Positions 55,440-64,000 of a stretch of DNA of 64,000 bases are shown piece by piece. The stretch comes from Melieria omissa (lineage: Eukaryota > Arthropoda > Insecta > Diptera > Ulidiidae), in NCBI GenBank assembly GCA_963971225.1, contig OZ020267.1, positions 121,017,891 through 121,081,890 on the forward strand, given 5' to 3'. Under the pieces are notes generated by a model, which was not told where the DNA came from, did not search any database, and was given only the letters and a program-made list of their open reading frames with translations. Both the position numbers and the translations under genes were made by a program. Each line of letters starts with the position of its first letter. The stretch's first letter is position 1.

Positions 55440-56380
55440 CATAACAACCCGTTACCGGATTACGGCCTCCTCCTCATAAAATTGGCTCTTCCACCGGAGA
55501 CACGGCCTCCCTCTTCGCCGTCGACCCCTATGTTAACTACCGCGTCGAATACTTCTCCGCCGGAGCTTCATCGTCCATACCGCAGACACAGCCAAGCCAA
55601 CGTAGCTGTTGGATCTTAATTCGCTATGCTACGTCCAAGTCTTCATATAGGTCGTTGTTGCTCGAATGGGGCTGAATGTTTTGCAAAGAACCGTCTTCTC
55701 GAACACCTCAAGTGCCGACGTGTTACGACAGTGTCTATGCTTCTGCGCCATAAAGGAACACAGCGAGTGCAAGTTTTGTCGGTTAAGCGAGGTCTCTGCT
55801 GCTCAGTTGCCTACCGAGACCGTAGTAGCACCTATTGGCAAGAACAATTCTTTGCTTTATTTCCAGGCGATCATTGATGTTGTTTGTAGTGGTGCCAAGG
55901 TAGATAAACTCCTTGACAATTTCAAAAGAATATCTTTTAGATCTCACGTCTTGCCCTCATTTACCACCAGACCCATTTTGACAGATTATCTTTCGATTCC
56001 CATTAAGCCAGCGGTGACATCTCGCTTGTTATGTCCGATGGCATCAATGTCATCAGCGTAGGCAAGGAATTGGGCATGAAGCTGGTGAAGATCAAGCCAG
56101 ATCTTCATGTTTGAAACCTCAAACGGTATCAAATTGATCGGAGAGGTAATTTCCAACCATGACAAAGTTGCGGGTATTACTCAATGTCGCTCTGCAAAGT
56201 CTCTCTAGTTTTACAGGTAGACCAAGTTGAGACAAAGCGGTGTATAGGCGATTCCTTATCGGGCTATCGAATGCTTCCTTGTAGTCGATAGAGAGTTGGT
56301 GTGTTTCGATTTGACTCGCATGGGTCTTCTCCAGTATCCAATCAATTTCATCGTCATAGTTGGGCCGTGGCACAACAAAC
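55440..56380 (-). pseudogene. LINE reverse transcriptase relic
   Basis: Minus strand. 56373-56119 reads HQLSIDYKEAFDSPIRNRLY (RT motif A), then LGLPVKLERLCRATLSNTR and LSDQFDTV. AYADDIDAIG, the catalytic YADD box, follows at about 56064-56036, but the RQGD-containing segment between them is missing. Degenerate downstream blocks include FEIVKEFIYLG, LANRCYYGL, VFLYGAEA and RIKIQQLRWLG, all in the order seen in a widespread insect LINE group. Many stops and frame changes are present. Clade assignment (RTE- or Jockey-like) is uncertain; identity as a LINE RT is not. Confidence 0.82.
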
Positions 56381-56409
56381 CATCGTCATTGATGTAAATA
56401 GTCCATCAT

Positions 56410-56656
56410 CATCGCCATTGGGCATTGGTTAAGAGCGTTGGACTGCGAGTCAGAGAAATGTGAGCTTAGATCCCAATCCCTTCCACCCCAAATGTAGATA
56501 ACTTATCATTCCCCGACGCTCTCTCAGTAAGAAATGACAAACCTCTAAATAAGAAAAGCTCCTTGGTCAATGTTCGGATTAGGAATAAAATTTCCACACG
56601 TGTACAAAGTCATGCACATGGCATGGCTGGTTGCGTGATTAGGCTGTCATGCCAGT
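56410..56656 (+). mobile_element. Old, diverged SINE of the same tRNA-derived family
   Basis: It shows the same order of landmarks as the young copies: a tRNA-like start (GGCATTGGTTAAGAGCGTTG), a decayed box B (GAGCTTAGATCCCA), a CAAACCTCT block, AAGCTCC, a GTTCGGATTAGGAATAAAA block, GTGTACAAAGTC and GGCTGTCATGCCAG. Divergence is high, so it is an older subfamily or an ancient copy. It is followed closely by a mariner. Confidence 0.7.
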
Positions 56657-56684
56657 TATATGCACATACTTATTCATATACATA

Positions 56685-57260
56685 CAGGGTAGTGGAAGCA
56701 TCCATTTAAAGTGGAAGCATCTGGTAACCCTATAACTTTTGACAGAGCTGTCAGATCGACTAATGACATAGCGCATTGGAAGCGTCATTCCAAGACAATT
56801 TATACCATGGAACAGTACACTCCAAAAGAACGTGCTGAAATTGTTCAGCTTTACATTCAAAATAACTTCTCGATTGTGAAAACCAAACGGCGATTATGAG
56901 TGGCCACCGAGATCACCCGATTTGACGCCGCCAGACTTTTTTTATGGGGCTACTTGAAGTCCAAGGTATACACCAACAAGCCAAGGACACTAGCTGAACT
57001 CAGAGCCAACATACGCCGCGAAATAAGAGCCATATCGGCCGATACACTGGCAAAAGTGATGGAAAATGCCGAAAAAAGGACACATTTTGCGGCCAAAGCT
57101 AATGGTGGCCATTTACGCGATATCATTTTCAAAAACTAACTAGAAAATTTCTCCTTGGACTAAAATAAATGAATATCGAGATGAAAACAAAAAAATACAT
57201 TTTTTTTCCTCTTTTTTTTCAAAAACAAGAATGGCCTTCCACTTTAAATGGCCTACCCTG
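56685..57260 (+). mobile_element. Mariner element with large internal deletion
   Basis: The inverted ends both start CAGGGTAG and share CCATTTAAAGTGGAAG, with a 9-bp insertion in the left one. TA flanks both sides (56683-56684 and 57261-57262). Only 576 bp remain of a typical 1.2-1.3 kb unit: the transposase N-terminus is joined to its C-terminus. It would be mobilised only by a full-length relative. Confidence 0.88.
56807..57139 (+). pseudogene. Deleted mariner transposase
   Basis: It begins MEQYTPKERAEIVQLY (N-terminal helix-turn-helix) and, after about 30 residues, jumps to WPPRSPDLTPPDFF, the block with the third catalytic Asp. A one-base lesion in the following T-run (about 56938-56943) shifts the frame to LWGYLKSKVYTNKPRTLAEL, which runs to NGGHLRDIIFKN and a stop at 57139. 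The first two catalytic Asps are deleted, so it cannot act. Confidence 0.85.
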
Positions 57261-57572
57261 TACATGTGTAAAATGTCGTTATTGTCGGATTCTTGAATTC
57301 CTTGTTTAGTATGGGACATCAACAATGACTGCTCTTCATTATGAAAGTGTGTGTGAATAAAGTTCTTTCGAGCCGTGCTTATGCCGTGGACCTTCTGTCC
57401 CCAAGTTTTGAGAGATCTACCAAGCGACCTTTTTAAATTCGTGAACAAAGTTCCATACAGAGCTTTCTTAGCAACAATGCTGTTTGTTTGCATTACGAAG
57501 AGTGGAATTTACAAGTATATACCTAGAATCTATATACCTGAATATTTTTATAGTTAGGTTTCGACTATAATA

Positions 57573-58131
57573 CAGGGTGGGCGGAAAGTTTCTGCATACA
57601 AAAAAACACCCTTAAGGATCATTTGTATTGCTTTTCAAAATTTTTTTATTTAAACCACTAAATCATATCCAAGCAAAGTTCAATCGATCATTCATATTGT
57701 GTAGGACTCTAGGTCTCGCTTTCGAAAATTTTCGCACAAGACCGATGCTTCGGCCAATGATATGGCATCCTACTCTTGTTTTACTCCCTCAATAAGTTGA
57801 AGTCTATTGACAGGTTTTGGACTCCGAAATATTGAATCTTGAATCCTGGACCAGATATGTTCAATAGGATTAAGATCTGGCGAATTTTCTGGCCAGTCTT
57901 CCCATACGAGCTAAATAGACGTTTAGCAACACTTATTGACTGTTTCGCCGTATGACATCGCGGACCTTCCTGCAATAAAATCGCTGTTGATGTACGAGAG
58001 AACTGCTTAGGATTTTCAAACCATCACATTATTGGGTATTTTCCCACTTCGTTTTCAAATAAAACAAGCAATCAGAATTTTAACTGTATTACAATTGAAA
58101 CGATTTATGCAGAAACTTTCCGCCCACCCTG
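57573..58131 (-). mobile_element. Truncated Tc1-type transposon
   Basis: It has perfect 26-bp inverted ends beginning CAGGGTGGGCGGAAAGTTTC, with TA on both sides (57571-57572 and 58132-58133). The transposase is on the minus strand and only its 3' part remains, so 559 bp is an internal-deletion derivative. The intact ends suggest it could still be moved in trans. Confidence 0.9.
57692..57975 (-). pseudogene. Tc1-type transposase, C-terminal remnant
   Basis: It starts near the second catalytic Asp block (QEGPRCHTAKQSISVAKRLF; the usual QDxAxCHxA is altered). After a frame change it reads WEDWPENSPDLNPIEHIW, the block with the third acidic residue, then SRIQDSIFRSPKPV. A stop follows KQE, and the frame ends at 57692. 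It is broken by at least one frameshift and one stop. Confidence 0.85.
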
Positions 58132-58133
58132 TA

Positions 58134-59715
58134 GATTACATTCCAACCATTCGGCAGGAGCTTAAGTTTATGCAACTTTTGATAATGTGATTAGTCGAAA
58201 AGGCAGATCTGGGAAAAATATGCACTAAATAATGTTGTCCGAGTCGATTGTTCGAACTACAAACTGAAATTTTTTAAATCTTATGTTTTACTTTTCGATA
58301 TTTGACAATAACCTGCATAGCGCATACAAACTGGATCCGTAAATATCATCGCCGTCGATTCACAGTGAAGAATAGGAGGGACAACGGCTATGAGATGACA
58401 ACGCGGGCGCACACAAAATATGTTCGAGCTCAATATACTACTGCCACTTAAAATCCTCACAATGCAATGCTCCAGACTCTTTGACACGTCAACATCTGCA
58501 TTTGCGGTGCTGTCGTTGGTTCTGCGGAGCTCACCCCTTTCACTCGCACCAACCACTAGAGATCCTCTCCAAATCCATTAAATATTTGTTAAAATCGATA
58601 CGCAGCCAACGCACTCGTCATAAACACTTTTGTTCTGGCAACTGTCGAGCACTTCGGCTTTGGTGTTTCGAGTGCACTCCGCTCGAAGGCCAGTTGCTCC
58701 GCTCGCATTAAAGGACAACACGTGCCTGCATACGCCAATGGCGACAAACCGTACCTACAATGCGTCATAGCCGACAGTCGGCCGACTGCATTTTTGGAAT
58801 CAAAAGTGTGGAAGTTGAACGATAAACAGAAAAATATGCTTTATTCTGCGCGAGCAGCACGCACTCGGCTAGTTGATGCCACAACTGCGCCATTGTGACT
58901 CAGTGGTGGAAAATAAAAGAACAGCTGAACACAAAGTGCCCATCGAGCTGTTGCCAAAAGTGTATGATCCACTTGAGATTTCTATAGTTCCGTACGTTGT
59001 GTTTATTTTTGGGAAGGGTCAAAAATGTGTACTCGTATAGAGCGAAGCGGAGATTTCAGCAGCCGCCCAGCTGACCACACTATTTCGTTCGCCCAGTAAT
59101 CGCAAACAACTCGCTTCGAATTTCTTATGAATTTTTCACATATGTATTTTTAACACAAATGGAATTTGAGAATTAATATAATTAGAATCTTATTTATGGC
59201 TACTGGCCTCACCGGTCTGTAAGGTAGAAAAGAAGAGAACTGTGTCCAAGGATGTTGGAGAATACAAAAAGGTAGAGAGTCCACTCGAAGCCAACTTGGA
59301 TACACCAATCAAACCGACATTTTCGATTAGTCCTATTCAGTTTACCTGTAGTTCTGTTTCAAGACTGAGTTGATTGTTAAAAAGAAAAAATTCTTTAGGA
59401 TATTATTGCTTATGGTCAGACTCGGACAGTGCCGTGAAGGTTAGACGACTGACTGGAAGTAAAACAAAAATAATAAAAAATTTGAACATTGTAGCACAGA
59501 TCAAATCAAATCAAACAAATCAAATGTGAAGAACTGGCTGGTGCACGATCATAATCGCGTAAAACATTGGGAATGGATCAGGATGATCGGGCACACGATC
59601 CTAATTTTTTCTGTACCCAAAATTGGGTCGCGACCATGGCTCGATCTAGCGTGTGCAAATACAAACGCTGATGCATACCTTGCCCTTTAAGAGAATAATG
59701 GAATTCATCAGGTGG
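58134..59715. other. Non-repetitive DNA
   Basis: No gene recognised. An AAATC-type simple repeat lies near 59501-59526. The GC-richer part at 58440-58900 gives only overlapping short frames. Confidence 0.5.
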
Positions 59716-60182
59716 ATTCTCGAACGACTGATTGGTTTTCACTTTCACCGATGGTTTCGGGGGTAGAACTGATTTCGGTTCGGACTATCGCACCTCTGCA
59801 TCGTCGAAACGTGGCATGTGTGGTGTTATTTTACCGATACTTTTTCGGTAATTGCTCAGTGGAGATGAGCAGCTTGATGCCATCACTCCGGGTATTCCCC
59901 CGGGCAACGCGTTTAAACACTGGCGCCCATGCATTCCACGTCGAAACGATGTTCCAGCGCACTACAGAGAAAGTACGTTCCTGGCCCGTACAGCGCGAAT
60001 GTGGAATGGTCTACCTGCAGATGTTTTCCTCAGCACCTATGATCTTGATGGATTCAAGGCAAGAGTCCATAAATTCTTCACCCAACTTCCTCTCTCCCAA
60101 CCTATATATCATTCCTGAACCAGCGCAATGCCTCGCATTTATAGGGGTCATCCCCTGCGCGTTGGCTCGTTTAAAAAAAAAA
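59716..60182 (+). pseudogene. LINE 3' end with poly-A, Jockey-like tail
   Basis: One frame reads LISVRTIAPLHRRNVACVVL and FYRYFFGNCS. After a frameshift near 59965 another reads STFLARTARMWNGLPADVF and LSTYDLDGFKARVHKFF before stopping at 60116. This HRR...FYRY...PRT-RxWNxLP pattern is the C-terminal tail of a group of insect LINEs annotated as jockey-like. A run of A at about 60171-60182 marks the 3' terminus. The copy is 5'-truncated and frameshifted. Confidence 0.78.
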
Positions 60183-60728
60183 TTTCAAAGGTAAATTTAT
60201 TTATATTTGATAGGGAAAGTAACTGAACTGATATTGTAAAATGGACCGTCACATTTTTTTGGGTAGCTAGTCTGCTGTCAAATCAGTTGTCGAAAAAAAG
60301 CTTGTTAAAGTGGCTAATAAAGAGGCAGATGTAATAGATAACTCTGTAATAGATAACTCTGTAAAATCATGAATATTTTGGCAAAAAGCATCTTATTTCC
60401 GAACACTTGGTGGAATTTCAACTCCTTATTAATTAATTTATTTGATTCGTTCTATGAACAAGAATTCTTACAGATTATAACATATTAATTTTACATACTA
60501 TACATACATAATTACATCACATACTAAAGTAAAAGCCTCTGAGAAAAATGTAACTAATTAATTTGCTTGTTTACCACCATTTCCTCCTGGACGAATTCCT
60601 AACATTCTTACCACTTCGGACCCTTCGAAAGTAAACATTGCAAATTATCGAAATACTTCAGCCTCACGACGAACGAAATTAAACACCTTATATATTAAGT
60701 TCTCCTTTTAAATGTTATAATTTATATA
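60183..60728. other. AT-rich spacer
   Basis: Contains a near-tandem TAATAGATAACTCTG repeat at about 60330-60362. Nothing else recognised. Confidence 0.5.
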
Positions 60729-61076
60729 ATAATTAGTAATAATTGATTGGCACGACAGCCCGCTTACGCGAGACTAAGGGCTAGCTTCCCGCAACCACCC
60801 GTGTTGTGCGTGTGAATTTTGTACGCGGGTGGAAGGGACCTACAGTTTTATGCCGGTTCCGAACGGCAGTTTGGGAGCTTTTTCATAGGCAATTTTTACT
60901 CTCAGAGGTTTGCCATTTCCAGCTGAGAGGACAGCCACCGAAAGAGAAAACGAGTTTCCCGTTATTTTTTTTTTTTTAGGTGTTACTACATGCAGTATTC
61001 GATCTTGCGTCGCTCTGCATGCGACTCGTTGGACCGCGCACTAACCAACTGAGCCACGGCGGCTGCCGTGGCTCAG
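60729..61076 (-). mobile_element. tRNA-derived SINE, full-length, palindromic head
   Basis: It is bounded by a perfect 11-bp duplication TAATTTATATA (60718-60728 and 61077-61087). It is collinear with the 50185 copy. At the tRNA-like end the start sequence is repeated in inverted form: CTGAGCCACGG then CAGCCG then CCGTGGCTCAG on the minus strand (61076 to about 61049), so the element begins with a short palindrome not seen in the other copies. Confidence 0.92.
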
Positions 61077-61254
61077 TAATTTATATATGAACAAAAAAAA
61101 TAAATGAACAATATGAACAAATAAAATATGAACAATAAAAATAAAAATACTAGAAATCATTAACTAACCGTCAATTAAAAAAGCTAAACTAAAAAACTTT
61201 AGCATGATTAAGAAAATCTAGGTAAGAAGAAGAGAAATTATAATTCGAGTGCAG

Positions 61255-61450
61255 AGAACATTGGACGTATAGTTGGTTTTCGCAAAGCTAGTGGAGCTAC
61301 ACTTTCGGAGATCGCCCAAATAAGTACTGGACTTATTGGACTTCTCAAGAAGGAGTGTTCAATCCATAACATCAGAAAAGTAAAAAAACCGAAACATAAG
61401 AATACTTAGAATTGATCGCTTATTTAAAAAGTTTGTAAGGAAAGAAGTTT
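61255..61450 (+). pseudogene. Tc1-type transposase relic, N-terminal
   Basis: One frame reads GRIVGFRKASGATLSEIAQ, then GLIGLLKKECSIHNIRKVKK, resembling the first helix-turn-helix of Tc1 transposases (RGRIxGLxEAGxSxxxIA). Stops follow and no ends were found. Confidence 0.45.
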
Positions 61451-63553
61451 ACAACAACAAGTAGAGAATGGGATGGGTTCTGGGCATTGCAAGGATCCAA
61501 AGCAAAGCGCAGGATGACTTTTTGAATCAACATCATAAACAGATATATAGTAACATCTCCATATTAACGATGCAAACGAGTATTGTATCTATGAACGGAC
61601 AAATCAAGAGATGAGCAAGTTGAGAGCTATAGATTGGAGAAAACAGAGCTGTTGAACTTTTACATTTCATAGGAATAACAGAGTTAAAGTGTTGGGCAAA
61701 ATTAAAAGTTATGAGTCAAACGTGGACGTTCGTAGTGTTAAGTGATTAATTTGTGGGGCCGGGGGGAGGGGGTTTACGGATAACTTTTGAGCCATATTTT
61801 GCCAACTATATTTTGCACATGCAATTTTTGTATTTGGGGGTTTGAACCCCGCTTCCTCCTGTGTGTGCCACTAGTTACAAGGATATCGACGAAACAACAA
61901 TGTTCAATATTTAACTGACCACTATCTTTTCGAAAGTGATTTGTTATGGGACATTTTTAAATATATAGCTTCCTTATTGATTTTGCGAATTCTGATTCAT
62001 GAAATGATTTGGCGAGGTTATGTGGAAACTCAATGTTTACAACGAATTATTGCGACATGTGTTATGCAGTCGCATCAAGGAGACTGCATTACGGAGAATG
62101 TTAGGCTTTTGCAGCAAAAAGCGACAACTTAATGTGCCGACTAGCTGACACACCCCCGGCGATGGTAATAAACCTCACCCGATTCATGGGCGGACGAATT
62201 GCTTTCCAGCGTAAAGCGAGCAAGCGAAACACCCGAAATATTGCGCGTTAAATTCAATTTGGCCGGCACAGCCGACTCGGGTATGCACCCCTCTCCTCAG
62301 CAGAGAAGTAGGCTATGACCGCGACCCCGGGGGTTCGCTGCAGGAGAAGCAACATGAGCCTTATTAGTTGATTACAGGACGCATTATCGTGATTATCGAG
62401 TACGCGGCAGGATAAAAATCTTGCAACAGATACTGGCGGCGCTGTCCTTGCATGAGACATGTGGCGATTCGCGTCGGGTGCTCCGAGCCTTCGCCTAATA
62501 AATTTCAACTCCATTAGAAGAGTGTGGCGGTGTGTGAGCGTTAAATCGAATAAAACTCGTGTGGGGTTTGAGGGCGACAAGGGGCGATTGAGCGACAGAG
62601 CGGCGGGGCGGAAGGACGAAAGGGGTGTGTCACGCTGCTGACAAACATAAATTGCAAGGAATGCTCTTGCGAGCGAAATTCACTGCTAATAGTTTGATTA
62701 ATGGCCAACGTCTTGCTCTGCGCCGCCAGTGGGAAGTAGCAAAAACAACAATCGCCACTGCAGCTACACAGTGTATATGTAGGTACATGTACGGATAATA
62801 ACAGGCAGCGCTAACGACATTCAAGGTTAAGTAATGTTTTGCCACCGCACTGGCGGAAATGGTCGGGGTGAAATGGAATGGATGGGATTTTTCGCAAAAG
62901 TCAAAACCCATAATCATCGGTTTTGATGTGATTTGTTGTGCTGCCGGCAGGGTGTGGGTGTGGACGTGGGGGCGGGGTGTTGTGTGCGCGCGTGTTGTGC
63001 ATGTGGATTTAGTGGTCGAAAGTGGTCAGCCGGTGACCCTGCGGTATTTGCTGGCGAGTGGATCAATGCAGACGATCAGAATTAATATTTACTCGAAAAC
63101 ACAATAAAACCGATGACGTTGACGATGTTGATTGATAAACGCCTGGCCGAGGGCAAGTGTGCAGCAGCAGGAAAAGGCAGTCAACCGCAGCCGCAATTCC
63201 CGCCTCGCGGCAAATTTGCCATGTTGTGCATGATTTGTGTAAACAGATTATGAATAAATTACAAGCGGAAAGAATTAAACAAATGTTGCCAATCCGTCGA
63301 ATACTGCGGCATATGTCCAGAAAATGGTAAAACATAGAAGAGCTGGACTAGCGTCATGATTTGAGAAAAGCAATTGATGCAGAAGTAGTGCTGAAGAAGT
63401 ACTTTTGCAAGTTAAAGGCAGGTTTTGGGATTTGATTCAAAATGTATGCAAATAATTTATCTGTTTCACTGTTTATCAATTAAAAATTTATAATTTTTGA
63501 AAGTGGTCGACAATTTCTTTTCATCTTATTTGATTTGCATAATTTATCGATAC
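61451..63553. other. Non-repetitive DNA, no gene recognised
   Basis: 61757-61876 contains a G-rich segment similar to 6045-6100 (TTTGGGGGTTTGAACCCC and TGTGTGCCACT). 62.15-63.3 kb is a GC-rich island with short frames on both strands. No recognisable exon. Confidence 0.45.
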
Positions 63554-64000
63554 TACATGGGCTGAAAAGTCTTTGGCCTGACATAGAGATGGCGCCAAAA
63601 ATTAAGAATTATTGTGTTGTACATGGAAAACCATCCTTAACTTAGATTCTGTCAAAGTTTCATGACATTTGGTTGACTCGTTTTCAAGTTATTGCTTTCG
63701 AAGTGACGCTACCTCTGAATTTTTGTAAACAATGGAAAAAAGTGAATTTCGTGTTTTGATAAAACATTGCTATTTGATGGGCAAAAATACAGTGGAAACA
63801 AAAGCATGGCTTGATAAATGTTATAATACATCTGTATTTTTGCCCATCAAATAGCAATGTTTTATCAAAACACGAAATTCACTTTTTTCCATTGTTTACA
63901 AAAATTCAGAGGTAGCGTCACTTCGAAAGCAATAACTTGAAAACGAGTCAACCAAATGTCATGAAACTTTGACAGAATCTAAGTTAAGGATGGTTTTCCA
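63554..64000 (+). mobile_element. Mariner fold-back element (runs off the window)
   Basis: From about 63554 (TACATGGGCTGAAAAGTC) the sequence runs into a transposase start, MEKSEFRVLIKHCYLMGK (ATG near 63732), then NTVETKAWLDKCYN, as in mariner N-termini. At 63793-63831 a 39-bp single-copy loop is followed by the exact reverse complement of the left arm: 63832-64000 pairs with 63792-63624 without a mismatch (169 bp). By symmetry the right arm should end about 70 bp beyond the window. All catalytic regions are missing. Confidence 0.88.

Noticed and set aside
1..64000. CRISPR arrays, operons or bacterial features
   Set aside because: No regularly spaced repeats or packed genes; the window is eukaryotic with introns, SINEs and LINEs.

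Overview
This window is animal nuclear DNA and looks like an insect, most likely a higher fly such as a tephritid fruit fly; that placement is inference. It is AT-rich, has no bacterial-style gene packing, and contains one spliced transposase. It also has abundant CAA/CAG and GTT (opa-type) and CA/TG simple repeats, mariner, Tc1, Tigger, hAT and TTAA-target DNA transposons, a BEL/Pao LTR retrotransposon, LINE relics and a tRNA-derived SINE family. I found no convincing host protein-coding gene, rRNA, true tRNA or CRISPR array. Nearly all 60-170 codon reading frames are chance or shadow frames. The window is best read as intergenic or long-intron DNA in which non-repetitive islands alternate with clusters of mobile elements.

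Layout. 1-5.1 kb: non-repetitive DNA, simple repeats and a TTACTGG motif cluster. 5.1-7.6 kb: a Tigger-related non-autonomous element holding a TTAA element, then a hAT element with a second hAT inside it. 7.6-13.9 kb: non-repetitive. 13.9-18.7 kb: two copies of a Tigger-like MITE, a nearly complete Tigger/pogo transposon with a spliced but broken transposase, and a LINE RNase H relic. 18.7-29 kb: mostly non-repetitive, with a SINE fragment, a mariner relic, a 456-bp MITE and a 1.38-kb TTAA element. 29-33.5 kb: non-repetitive and opa-rich. 33.5-41.5 kb: a mariner relic carrying a CACTA-like element and a young, complete 6.4-kb BEL/Pao retrotransposon with one intact 1696-codon Gag-Pol frame. 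42.5-53.3 kb: TTAA MITEs (two copies of one family, plus an inverted pair of another), two SINEs, a LINE 3' end and a hAT MITE. 55.4-61.5 kb: LINE RT relic, old SINE, internally deleted mariner, truncated Tc1, LINE 3' end with poly-A, SINE and a Tc1 relic. 63.5-64 kb: a mariner fold-back with perfect arms that runs off the window.

Function. The only apparently intact coding unit is the BEL/Pao Gag-Pol; its LTRs, primer-binding site and target duplication are all present, so it may be a recently active copy, although its second zinc knuckle lacks a cysteine. The other elements are non-autonomous or broken and would depend on enzymes encoded elsewhere. The most notable structures are the transposon-in-transposon stack at 33.5-41.5 kb, the mariner fold-back at the right edge, the inverted TTAA pair at 51.4-53.0 kb, the Tigger with mirrored subterminal repeats, and the SINE family with a mirrored head on one copy.
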